Origin: Phanerochaete sordida
Taxonomy: Eukaryota; Basidiomycota; Agaricomycetes; Polyporales; Phanerochaetaceae
Length of the DNA: 64,000 bases
Reading direction: 5' to 3'
NCBI GenBank assembly: GCA_019973155.2
Contig: BPQB01000020.1
Location: forward strand, 62,001 to 126,000
Under the pieces are notes generated by a model. The model made no database searches. It worked only from the letters and a program-made list of their open reading frames with translations, and was not told the DNA's origin. Of this stretch, positions 45,967-57,300 are shown in pieces (position 1 is the stretch's first letter; every line of letters begins with the position of its first letter). The position numbers and the translations under genes are program-made.

Positions 45967-46248
45967 CGCGGGGCAAAGCAGATCTGTGAAAAATCAGGGA
46001 TGGGTTCACAGCGGTCAAACGGCGGTGATAGATAGCGATGAAGCAGTGAGCGAATGTTCCAAGCAGTACAAAGCACAGACAGACGGTGCACACCGCGTCG
46101 GCGAGGGCGATGAGTTCTTGTCGAGGCCGTTGTGAGTGAAGGTGATCAAATTCAAATCAATTCCCGATTCCCGAGGCGGCGCGGCGCTTCAATTCGGCGC
46201 TGTCTGTGCTCGACCCCGACCTCAACGACGAACTCGACGCACACGGCG

Positions 46249-47170
46249 ATGAGCACCATCGGAGACTTCAATGTTTCACTTGAGCCACATTTGGTGGACA
46301 CGCTGCTCCCTCTGCTCCCCATTCTGCCCGAAACCCTGTCAAATAAGCTCGCCGTGACACTCGAGGAGGCGGCCCAGTCGACACCACCACCTGCCCCATC
46401 TGCGGCACCTGAGGATGGCGGTAGCACCGCCGCTGCACCGCCACTAATACGCTATTCTCTTATCTCGTCTGTCGCTGCATGGGCGCGGTCACCCGACGGG
46501 CGCGACGCGCTGTCGCGGCGCAGCCCCCCGTTAGAGCCAGCGAACTATACCATGGTGGCTCTGCTCGCCGGCACACGCACTTCTCCGGAGAAGAACTTCC
46601 CACATATCGCTGCCAAACCCGACGCTAGCCAAGAAGCAAGCCGGGAGCTGAACGACCGCCGCGCAGTCACGGCGGTCCTCAACGCGCTGCTCAGCGTCAT
46701 CGGCTCCGGTGTCGCAACGTGGTGGGCCGCAGACAGGCTTCATTGGAAGCAGGAATGGGTAAGAGCTCGTTCATTTTGCCCGAGCTGCCACAGCTGACCC
46801 TGTCTATCTTCATGACTGTTTGAAATTGCCGCTACGAACCACGCAGAAAGCGCTCTTCGCCCTGTCCGTCGCGATATTGGTCGCTGCTTCCGAAGCCATT
46901 CTGTTTACGATATGGGACGCGCGACGATCCAAGCGTATTTCCAAAATGTCAACTGCCCTCCGATCGCAGGGCCCGACGACCCGCGTTCCCGCCGACGACG
47001 CGTCGGAGGGGGCCGTGACGGTCCCTGAAGACGGTTCGCAGGCGGAACGAACTCAGCTGCCCGTCGAAGCGGTCCCAGCTGCCACACCGGCCATGCAGGA
47101 GCACCGGACGGGTGCAGGTTTACGCGAACGAAGACAGCCGGCGGGACGCAGAGGCCGCAAACCGCAATAG
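46249..47170 (+). CDS. VMA12: V-ATPase assembly factor VMA12/TMEM199-like
   Basis: An ER membrane protein needed for assembly of the V0 sector of the vacuolar H+-ATPase. Exons 46249-46758 and 46847-47170 join to 277 aa. The N-terminal cytosolic part begins MSTIGDFNVSLEPHLVDTLL. The family core is RRAVTAVLNALLSVIGSGVA followed, across the intron, by ALFALSVAILVAASEAILFT. These are two transmembrane helices, then IWDARRSKRISK, a dibasic-containing tail. The rest of the C-terminus is polar and low-complexity and ends RRGRKPQ. The intron (88 nt) is longer than most here. Confidence 0.82.
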
Positions 47171-47855
47171 AATGCTGCAGCGGCGCGCGTGCCACAACGC
47201 CAATGCTCTCCGTGCGGCGTGCCCGCCCAGGGGCAGCTGGCAGCTGACACCGTGTGCGCATATTAGGTTCTCATATCGCGATAGTCTAACCCGACTAACG
47301 GGTGCTTCGGTATAGATTCGCGTTGACACCGCAGGACGAACCCTGACGAACCGCACAGGGCTTCCTACGGGGCGCGGAACGCCCAGCATACGCCACTGGC
47401 GGAGTGGCAAGTGGCCTGCAGGAAACGTGGTCGTTTTACGCTAGTAGAAATTGGCAAACGGGCTTGTGAGTGCAAGCTCATGCCACGATCGACACAATCT
47501 ATTGATAGTGGATGCTGTGTGCACCCGTGGACAGATGTCTCCCTCTGTACAGCCCCGTTTGCGAGCGTGGCTTCTAAACCGAGTACACCTAGGCGCCGTC
47601 GCGAATGGCTATCTCTTGCCGCCCCCCTGCCGTAGCCTGCCGTTCATCGCGCCCTGGAAATTGTCGTGATAGAACATTCTCCCAGCGGAACTCCCTCACG
47701 TCGGAACGCGCGAGCTACACCGAACGGTGCTAAACTGCATGAGGTACGAACCTATCGTCATGACAAACCGCCGCCCGCTCGCTGGGTCAATGTAGAACTC
47801 TACTGCGTCATAGAATTATGGGTATAGAGAGGCAAATGAGGTGTATGAAACGTTA
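47171..47855. other. Convergent spacer between VMA12 and the Nudix gene
   Basis: 685 bp with no recognisable gene. It holds both 3' ends. Confidence 0.4.
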
Positions 47856-48972
47856 TCACGGAGGTGGGTGAGGATCTAGGGGTGCGTACACGCCGAGTAT
47901 ACGCATAAGCACATTCAGATACCATCCCGTCAACCCCCAAACCTCCAGTCGGCCTTCTCTACCGCCACCGATCTCATCCCGGCCTGCGGGATCGCTTTCC
48001 CATGGTACCTGACCATCACTACTCACGACTTGTCCACTCCCATGAGCAGTGATGATGTCAGAAACATCGATGGCATAGTACGGACTAAGCCCCCGGAAGA
48101 GGGACTGGTGAAGACGGGGCGCCGACACGAGGTCGGACAGCGGCAGATGGAACGCATGTGCGACCTCCCGTTGCGAAAGTCGCAGATCCGCCATGTTAAG
48201 ATTCGGGAGCGGGGTATCCGCTGCTCCGCTCATGCTTGTGTCCTCGGTGTTTCCGGCTTCATTACGAGCGGGTGCGGACGAGTGGACGAAGCCCTGCACG
48301 TCGCGGCATTGTTACGGCGCGCCATCTGAGCATGCTGGCACGGGCACTCACCACGTACGGCCACACGCGAAGTCCGCCGAGGGACAGCTGGGGTGGGCCA
48401 AAGCGGCCGAGGATCTCTACTTGCTCGGGGCGCACGCCCACTTCCTCCTGCGTCTCTCTGAGGGCCGCCGCGAGCAAAGTGGCATCCGTCTGTGTGGCAG
48501 GTTACGCGCCGGGCTCAGCGGCATGCGCGATTGCATTGAGACACGTTGTGCCGTACCTCGTCTACCCTACCACCTGGAAAGCTAATACCACCGCCGATGA
48601 ATTGGGGTCAATGTTGAACCCTCTGCGACGCTGAACGGGGTCTTCGCACCTCACCTCGCCCGAGTGTGTCCTCAGCTTCCCCCGCACCTCGAGCAGGATC
48701 CCGGGCTGGTCGTTGACGTTGCAGAACGGCGCGAGGACCGCTGCGTGCATCTCGCTGGCGTCGCGGGCCTCGGACTGCGACGCATAGTGCTCCCCGAGCG
48801 CGTCTCGAATTGTATTGAGCGAGTTTCGCGTGAGCGGCGCGGTCAGCGAGAGCTTGGACGACGCGGGTCGTGGTGAGGCCATGGCCATGAGCGCTCTGGG
48901 CAACATGCTTGGCGCCTGCCCGCGCCGGTCCGTTGAGGTCATCGCCCAACGCGCCTGCACTGCTTCTGCCAT
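47856..48972 (-). CDS. Nudix hydrolase, coenzyme A diphosphatase type (PCD1/NUDT7-like)
   Basis: Hydrolyses CoA or its oxidised forms; relatives act in peroxisomes or mitochondria. Exons 48972-48650, 48581-48557, 48489-48352 and 48293-47856 join to 307 aa. The segment GEVSFPGGRVDE plus ATLLAAALRETQEEVGV forms the Nudix box (GG...RE..EE.G), with catalytic REXXEE intact. It sits next to QPGILLEVRGKLRTHSGEVS, the CoA-type signature region. Exon 2 is only 25 nt, coding FPGGRVDE. The C-terminus (RILGVYAPLDPHPPP) shows no SKL-type peroxisome signal. The N-terminus is Arg/Ser-rich and weakly suggests mitochondria. The start lies 41 bp from that of the divergent BRAP2-like gene. Confidence 0.87.
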
Positions 48973-49013
48973 TCCTCTCCTCGTCCCGGCCAGCGATGCT
49001 CGCGCTCTGAACG

Positions 49014-51281
49014 ATGCGCGGAGGCTACCACATACGGCTGCAAGTCTCGAAACCCGCGCAGACGATACCCGCTTCTTCGTCTTACCAGCGCGCAGCTCTC
49101 GGCTCAGACGCTTTCATACCATCCTCGATATTCCAGTCTCTGCCCGCTCACCCACCGAAGCAGACCGGCCGGAGATACACCTTCCATCTTCCCAGAGACC
49201 AAGCACAGCCTGAAGATTCAGAGAAGACTGCAGAACCCTCTGCCTACAAAGACTATCGCCTCGGACCTCTCCGCGTTGATTGGGTAGACTTTGACGACAT
49301 GGAGGTCAGCGGATTGACGCGAAATGCGTCCAAGAAAGAGAAGGGGCAGAATTCTCGTGGTACGTCCGCACCTACCTTTTCTCTGGCCCTGGAGCCTTGC
49401 GTTGAGTCCAGACTATGACGGCCTAGTCTGCAGCATGGTTCTTGTGAAGGACCCTCGCTCGCCTCCAGGTCAGAAATCTATCGCATAGTTGCTGACAAAA
49501 TGTTACACCCAGGTGGTCCGGCCACGGGAAAGTTTACTGCAGCAAGGACAAAGTCGGGCTCGACTAATCTACCTGAAGGCATCGTCCACATCTACCGAGA
49601 ACCTCCACAGGACTCTGCTGCAGATGCGGCGGGCCCGTCCACCTCGGCTTCGCAAGACGCCGTGTCTACCAGTCCCGAGTGGGATGGTGTGACCCTCGGA
49701 GTCCTTGCCGTCCCTGCTTGGATGACACCTTCAGACTTCCTGTCGTTCGTGGCTCCTGCTGCCGATGGCATGGCCCACCTACGGATGATTCGGTAAGTTA
49801 TGCTCTTTTGCCGTCTGCTCATAGCTGACCCACACTGTGCAGGGACTCGGCTCCAAATCGTTCTATTGTGATCATCAAGTTTCGCAAGGCAGAGGACGCA
49901 GCAGAATTCGCTGAAGCATACAATGGCAAGCAATTCAACTCGATGGAGGTGCGCTAAATCGCTCAATTTACTTGACATTTTTACTGAACATGCTTCTGTA
50001 GGCTGAAATATGCCATGTCGTCCGAATCCTCTCCGTGGACATCGCGTCTGAAGACTTTGTCGGGCAGACCATCACAAAGCTCACATCCGTCCCAGACGGC
50101 GCGTACGAACTTCCAACATGTCCAGTGTGCTTGGAGCGCATGGATTCCGCAGTGACAGGCTTGGTCACTGTACCTTGTTCGCATACATTCCACTGTTCGT
50201 GTTTGAGCAAGTGGGGTGACAGTCGGTACGTACCCCACACAACCTTCGAGATGATACTGGTGCTCATAGAGATTGAAGCTGTCCAGTTTGTCGCTATTCT
50301 CAAACACTAATGTCCTCGCATCCCACCTCTCCCAACACATCGCGCTCTAATGTGCCCATCCCGTTCACCGCAACACAGTCCTCGCGATGTTTCGACTGTC
50401 CAGACGACTCGCCCTCGACATCAAACCTCTGGATCTGTCTGATCTGCGGCAACATCGGCTGTGGACGATATGGACGAGCACATGCGCGGGCGCACTACGA
50501 ACACACCACTCACCTCTACGCACTGGAACTCGAGACGCAGCGAGTGTGGGACTACGCCGGCGACGGCTACGTGCACCGGCTGATCCAAAACAAAGCCGAC
50601 GGCAAGCTCGTCGAGCTGCCCTCCGCGGCGTCGTCCATGACGATGAGCGGGAGCAGCCGCGACGGCGGCGGGCCGAGCGCCGCAGACGCGCTGAGCGCAG
50701 AGAAGATCGAGGCGATCGGCATCGAGTACTCGTACCTGCTCACGTCGCAGCTCGACTCGCAGCGCACGTACTACGAGGCGCAGACGGCCGAGATGCGCGC
50801 GCAGGTCAGCGAGCTCCGCACCATCGTCGAGCGGCTCAGCGCCGACGCCGACGCGGGCCGCGCACGCGCGCGCGACGAGGAGGCGCGCCGCCGCCAGGAG
50901 GCCGAGGAGCGCGTCGCCGAGGCCGAGCGCGCACGCGCGAAGGCGGAGCGGCGCGCAGAGAAGGCGTGGGAGCTCGCGCGCTCGCTCGAGAAGGAGCTCA
51001 AGGGCGAGCGCGCGGTCGGCGAGGGGCTCCTGAAGAACCTCGCGGCGGCGCGGGAGCGCGCGGAGGCGGCGGAGCGCGAGCAGGCGGCGCTGCGCGCGCG
51101 GGTCGGCGAGCTCGAGGACCAGCTGCGCGACGTGATGTTCTTCATCGAGGCGCGCGACAAGATCGAGGGCGGCGCCGGCGCGGCGGGCGAGGCGGCGGGC
51201 GGGTCACTCGAGGTCGCGGTGCCTGCGCCTGCGCCACCGCAGAATGGCGCGGCGAGGAGGAGGAAGCGGGGGAAGAAGTGA
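49014..51281 (+). CDS. ETP1: BRAP2/ETP1-type RING E3 ubiquitin ligase
   Basis: A cytosolic E3 ligase of the BRCA1-associated-protein-2 family (yeast ETP1). Exons 49014-49359, 49412-49468, 49513-49792, 49843-49948, 50002-50225 and 50279-51281 join to 671 aa. In order: the BRAP2 RRM-like domain (GVLAVPAWMTPSDFLSFVAP, SIVIIKFRKAEDAAEFAEAY), RING-H2 (CPVCLERMD, CSHTFHCSCLSKW, CPVCR), UBP zinc finger (RCFDCPDD, LWICLICGNIGCGRYGRAHA, HYEHTTHLYALELETQRVWD), a long Arg/Glu/Ala coiled coil (about residues 475-635) and a basic tail RRRKRGKK. All zinc ligands seen are intact. The coiled-coil exon is markedly GC-rich. Confidence 0.93.
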
Positions 51282-52474
51282 CGCGGCGGACGTCATGAGT
51301 GTGAGCGGTCTTTGTCCATCGCGCGTGGACCCTAGCTGACGGCCAAGCCTTTCCTCAGGACGCCGCTGCCGCCTTTTTCGAGGATCTGCACACCCCTCGA
51401 ACCAGACTACGGCGCCGCGCCGCGCCCTGGGCTCGCGTCCATCGGCCGCACCCCTCATGTGACCACACCCACAGGCGCGGCCGACGTCCCCAGCGCGCCC
51501 CACGCGCGCCCCGCCGCACATTCCTCGGTAGCATGCACGCGCAATACACTCCCTGCCTCACCAGCTCTCGCTATGCGACGCTCGCACACTCGCAGCTTCG
51601 CGGCGATCCCGATCGCCCCTCTTCCCGTCACATTCCCCCCACCGCAGATTGCAGCAGATTACTGCAGATCGCGAGCGGCCTTCGCGAAGCCCTCCGCGAC
51701 GTCACCCTTACGTCTGTCCCTTCGCCTTCGGCAACGTCTATCTCGCGCGCATCTCTCGTGCGACGCCCCGCAGATCGTGCGCCGCGCCTTCTCTCCCCGC
51801 GAGGCCGACAGCGGATCTGCGGTGGCGCGGCGCGAAAAATTTCTTGGGGGGGGGGGGGGGCGTGACCGGCGGGGCTCGATGCGTTCGTGCTGGTGCTGGG
51901 TGGTGCGATGGTGCGATGCGGACGTGGAAGCTCGGGGTCGCACGGCGCGATCTGCGGTCGGGCGCGGGGTGCATCTTCGGGGAAATGTGTGTAGGGAGTT
52001 GGGCGAGGCTTTACGTGCTGCTTTGTAGTCGATTTGTGTAATGCAGAGGCCGCGGGCGCAGTGTGCGTGCGGGCAAAGCGGGTCTGAAAGCGTGCAAAGC
52101 GTCGCTTGTCCGGTGTAAACACATGCATGCCTCGTCCGACTGACCGTGTGTTTACGGTCGCGCACGCTCACTCAGCCAAGCTCATGATGTTTGCCCTTGG
52201 CATTTATACGATTGAAGGTTCACAACACACCCGACGGGGGTCCTTGCAAGTGCACACGCGTTGCAATGCGATAGTATGAGATTACATTATGTATCAATGC
52301 ATCGATGGTCATGAAGAGGGGTCATTGCTACATGCCGTACATTACTCCCGGGGGACAACAAGGGCGGGCGGGCTCCGTGCGTGGTGTGGTATTAACTAAT
52401 CGTACAAATGCGCGAGGGCGGGGCAGCGTGGAACGCGGGGCAGAGGGGAACGCGGGGGCGGGGCGGGGGCGGGC
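51282..52474. other. Convergent spacer between BRAP2 and the hexose transporter
   Basis: 1.2 kb without a supported gene. A run of 15 G lies at 51846-51860 in otherwise GC-rich sequence. The part at 52190-52400 is more balanced and probably contains the transporter 3' UTR. Confidence 0.45.
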
Positions 52475-54295
52475 CTAGACCTTTTCGGACTCGTCCTTCT
52501 CGTCGACGTGCAGGTGCTTGCCCGTCGCGGGCACGTCCGACGCGTGGATGTCGTTGGCGATGAGCTCGCGGCGGTAGCGCGTCGAGGTGACGGGCGTCGA
52601 GTTCTGGTAGAGGATGTCGACCTGCTCGAGCGAGAGGCCCTTCGTCTGCAAAGGATCGTCAGCACCTGGATGGTAATGTGTGAGAGAGCGGTGCGTACCT
52701 CGGGGATGCAGAAGAAGGCAAAGACGACGCAGCACGCGCAGGTCGTGCCCCAGATGAAGAACACCTTGGACTGGAGGCCCGCGTTGCCGGGGCCGGTGTT
52801 GACGAGGTACGGCGTCGCGTAGCCGATGCCGAAGTTCCAGAGCCAGTTGCTCGCGACGGCGAGCGACATCGCCTTGGCGCGGACGTTGAGCGGGAAGATC
52901 TCGCCGACGACGACCCAGGCGATCGGGCCCCAGGTCGCGGCGAACGCGGCGATGTAGATGCAGACGAGCGCGACGAGCGCCTTCTGGCCCGCGGTGTTGT
53001 GCACGGAGATGGTGACGCCGATGATCGCGACGAGGAACTCGCAGATGCACATCACGACGGCGCCCCAGATGAGCAGCGGGCGACGGCCGAAGCGCTCGAT
53101 ACCCCACATGCCGGGGAGGGTCATGAAGACGTTGACGATGTTGGTCGCGACCTGGGTCAGGAAGGGGTCCTTGATGCCCGAGTTGGCGAAGAAGGCCGTG
53201 CCGTCTGCGGGCGTCGTCAGCATTGCAGCGCAAGCGCAGGTACAAAGGGGGACTTACAGTAGAAGATGAAGTTGATACCGGTGAGCTGCTGCCATGCCTG
53301 GATGAAGATGCCGGAGAGGGTACGGAGGGCGATCTTGTTGTGGCTGGCCTTGAAGCAGTCGGCGTAGCTGGACTCGCCGAGCTCCTGCTCCTCCTTGAGG
53401 TTGGCGCGGATGTCGTTGAGCTCGACCTCGACCTCGGGGTCGGTGGGCTCGAGGGACGTGAGGCGGGAGAGCGCCTTGGCGGCGGCCTCGTCGCGGCCCT
53501 TCTTGATCAAGAAGCGAGGCGACTGCGGGTGCAAGGTTAGAGAGACGCTCGGAGCAGTGAACGGCAGCTGCGCACCTCAGGGAGATAGAACATGCCGACG
53601 GTGAGGATGAAGGCCCAGATGAGCTGGATGCCGGTGGGGATGCGCCACGCCGAGTGGTCGTCGCGGTCCTTGGTGGCGTTGTTGATGACGGAGGCGAGGA
53701 GGAGGCCGATGGTGATCGCCCACTGGTAGCCGGAGACGACGGCACCGCGGATCCACTTGGGCGAGCACTCGGACTGGTACATGGGGATGAGGATCGAGAC
53801 GAGGCCGACGCCGAGACCCGCGAGGACACGGCCGACGATGAAGGCGGCCCACTGGTGGCAGCCGGTCTGGAGGGCGACGCCGCAGGCGAAGACGGAGGTG
53901 GCGAGGAAGACACCGCCGCGACGGCCAAGCCAGTCCGCGATGTATGCACCGCCGAGTGCGCCTGGCGATGGAAGCGGGGGTCAGCGCCCGTGGCCGAGAA
54001 AGGCAACTGTGGTGGACTTACCAAAGAAGGTGCCGGCGGAGAGGATGGAGGTGACGAGGGACTGCTGCGAGGACGTGATGGCATAGCCGGTGGGGTGGTT
54101 GACGAGGTCGGTGGTGGGCGAGCCGAAGAGACGAAGCCAGTCCTTCATGGCTGTGATACCCGAGATGGTGCCGGTGTCGTAGCCAAAGAGGATACCGGCG
54201 AAGGCAGCGAAGGAGACCATGAGGATGCCGGCGAACTTGTTCTTGGGCGCGTTGGCACCGAGGCCAGGGCCAGATGCAGCGGGACCACCAGCCAT
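52475..54295 (-). CDS. Hexose transporter (MFS sugar porter)
   Basis: A 12-helix plasma-membrane sugar/H+ symporter. Exons 54295-54022, 53961-53576, 53522-53258, 53204-52699 and 52645-52475 join to 533 aa. Sugar-porter signatures are GILFGYDTGTISGI (helix 1), IADWLGRRGG (loop 2-3), LIPMYQSECSPKWIRGAVVS, PESPRFLIKKGR, IFIQAWQQLTGINFIFYYG, IERFGRRPLLIWG, WGPIAWVVVGEIFPLNVRAK and a PETKGLSLEQVDILY end. The C-terminal tail (HASDVPATGKHLHVDEKDES) is hydrophilic. A TATA box and CT-rich leader suggest strong expression. The substrate is probably glucose or another hexose; specificity cannot be read. Confidence 0.93.
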
Positions 54296-54387
54296 GATAG
54301 CTTGGCTCGACTCGAGGGCGGGAGACGATGGGTGGGGAAGCGATGTGGGGAAGACCGCGAAGAAGGCAGGCGGGGGCGGGGGCAGCC

Positions 54388-54394
54388 CTTTATA
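54388..54394 (-). promoter_or_regulatory. TATA box of the hexose transporter
   Basis: TATAAAG on the minus strand about 95 bp upstream of the start codon, followed by a C/T-rich leader. Confidence 0.6.
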
Positions 54395-54399
54395 CGTGG

Positions 54400-57300
54400 T
54401 GTGCCCGCAAGAAATGAATAAAAAGAAAGCTCTCGCGAGGGTAAACGTCGAACCCTCCGAGGGTCTGACCATGCGGTTCTTCTTGCCCCCCATCAGATCG
54501 AATTCATATCCAGGCACAGCGAGACCAGCCCCGCAAAAACGGTGAGCACGCGCGCGGCCACGACGACCACAAGCCTGGCGACGCCCACAGCAACGAATAT
54601 GTGCAGCCGCAGGGCTCCGCAGGGGCGACCGACGACGAGCAGCCCCCGGGCGTGCGAACACACCATGCAGCCAAGCGACATCACGGCACCTTATCCAGAG
54701 GGCGTCCACCAGCGCGCGCGAGCTGCCAGAGCAGATCGGTGCGGAGCTACCACATCCCCGGCTCGTCCTCCGCCTCTGCGAGCAGCCCAACAGCTCCCGC
54801 CGCCGTCCCCGCGAAGATCGCCAGGTGCAGCCCGGACGCTCGCCTCGCTCGCCGCCCCAGGCGCAAGCCCCGGCCGCAGCGCAACGCCCCGCGCGACGCG
54901 TCGCCTCCGCCGCGTCCATTCCCCGGCTCTCATCCGTGCCCGTGCGGTCGCGCGCCGAGGCGCAGGCCGCGCCCGCAACCGTCGCCGCCAAAATTTTCGC
55001 GCCGGCGCGGCGGAGCATCATCCGTGCGTGGGCGCAGCCCCCCGCCCGCGCCAGGCGCCGCCAGGCCTGCGCGCGCCTCCGCAGGCGCCCCCCGCTAGCC
55101 TCGATCGCCCCGGTGCGTCGGCTCCGGGCCCTCGCCCGCGAACGCCTCCAGGCTCGCGGTGCTGCGATGTGCACGAACCTCCGGGGCCTCCCACGGGCCT
55201 CTGCCTGTCCCACGCACGGGCGCGGCGGGGTGCAGTGCGCGCTGCAAAGCGTGCGGCTGCTGCAGAGGGCGCGCCATGTGGCTTCGCGCAGCGCGATCGA
55301 TCGCTCTCCGCGCGGGGGTGCCCCGATCGCAGATCCACACCCGTTAATGCAGCGCCCGAAAGCGGCAGGCAGTTCGCACGGCGCATGTGGCGCGAGCGCA
55401 AAGCCAACGCGAAAAGTCCTCCTCGCACTCGATCAGAAGGGGTGTGTGCCCCGCCAGGCGGTGCGTCTTCCCCACGGGCGCGGCCTATCAACCTGCCTTT
55501 CCCGGGTGCGCACACAGCAGCCCACACCGCCGGTCGAGGTCCGCGCACTTGTTGCTCCGCGCCCGGCACTTGAGCCTGCGCGTGGCGCCGCCGTGCCTGG
55601 CAACGGTGCACGCGGCGCCGCCGGAGCTCAGCGCTCAGCGTCCGCGCGTTGCGTCCCCCGAGGGCCACGGCGTGTGCAGCCGCACTTGCGCACGGGCCAG
55701 GTGGCGAAGGGGACGACGGACCCGCGCGGCGCCCCTGGTCGCCCCTGCCCCGCACGCGGGGGATCTGCGCGCAGCTGCTCAGGAGGCCGTGGGCTTGGCC
55801 TGCTCAGTGGCGCGCCACCGCAATTTTTCTGCGTCCTGAATGCGTCCGCGCCGCGATTTGGCGCAGCCTCTGCGGCGCGTTTTTTCAAACGCCCCCGCCT
55901 TGCGCACACAGACTTCGCGTTTTCTGTGGAGGACCGGGCGATCGCAATTCATGGCGACCCCGCACGCGCGTGCGTAGCTCAGGCACATGTCGCTGGCTAA
56001 TGCTTATTTCTGCACAGGAGGCACGCCCGCGCAGGCCCGCGCCGAGCTCCGAGGGCGAGCGGGCGCTGCACACAGCGCGCCGCGTGCAGCACCCGCGCGC
56101 CCAGCGTGTCTCGGCTCGCTGGAGCCCGCGACGGACGCAGCGTGCAGCAGGACCCCTGACATTTGGGCCAGATGCCTGTCCGGCGCGGCAGGAATTTCGC
56201 CAAAAACGTCCGGACAGGAAGGGCAAATTTAGGTCGAAAACGTCCGGACTAAATCAGGCCTCAGGTCCTCGGTCGCCAAAACGTCCGGATTCCGTGCCAG
56301 GCATGCAACGAAGTAAGACTTATTTCCTGATAAGATAATCTAAGTTTTCTTATCCTTGTAAGCAACGAACACTTACCTCGCTTCCACTTCACCGCCGCGA
56401 TCTCACAAAACGACCAGTTCACTGCAACATGTAGTCTCGGCGCCCATTGCTGAATTTTCGCAGTACATGACGTCCGGACATTAGACAGGCCTCCGTCTCC
56501 TCGCACCCATCGGCGTCCGGACTATCCGCCTGGCCTTGACCAAAGCTCGCGCCAAAACGTCCGGACAAAATCAGGCCTTAGGCCCAAGATCCCGCCAAAA
56601 ACGTCCGGATTCCGGGCAGGCATCTGGGCCCAATGTCAGGGGTCCTCGTGCAGCCCGGGCGCACTCTGGAGCCCCCGATATCACGCGCCATCCGCATCTG
56701 TTTTCGTGCCCACCTGGACGCTGCGACAGGCGTGATGCGGCGCGCAGACAGCCTCTGATGGCCCCCGCGGCGCACGCGCCAATCTGCCCCGCGCGGAGAA
56801 ACCGCGACGCACGCCCCGTCTGGGGAAGCGGCAGCCCCCGCGCAATGCACGCCTTCGCGCCCTTCGCGGACGTCGACGCCTGTCGCCGCACTGCCCACCC
56901 GCCGCCCCGCCGCGCTCGCACGCGCAGGGCCGCGCGCCGCTGCGCGTGCGACGGCCGCCGCGGCGCATCAGAGCGTATCACGCCGCGCAGGGTCGCCAGG
57001 CGCGGCAGGGCCCGGCGTGCAATGCAACTTACTTTCGCGTGCGGCTCGTCGCCACACCGAAAGGGGGGCCGGAGATGGGCTGCCCGCGTGTGCTGGTCCA
57101 GCGCTGCTTCTGCCGTCCGTCTGTTGCAATCTCGCTTGCGCGATGCCTGCGATCAGCGCAGGATCATCCCTGGCGGGCAGCCCTGCGTCGAAGCTCGGTC
57201 GAAGGGCGCGCGAACATTGCACGGGGGCGCGGCAGCCTATCGCGGCTGCGCGCATCCCCCGGGGCGTGCCCGCATTGGGCACTCGCCGCGCCTGCGGCGG

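Noticed and set aside
54542..56000. 343- and 391-aa plus-strand frames
   Set aside because: Overlapping each other in different frames, Arg/Pro/Ala-rich, and no start context or domain; expected from very high GC.
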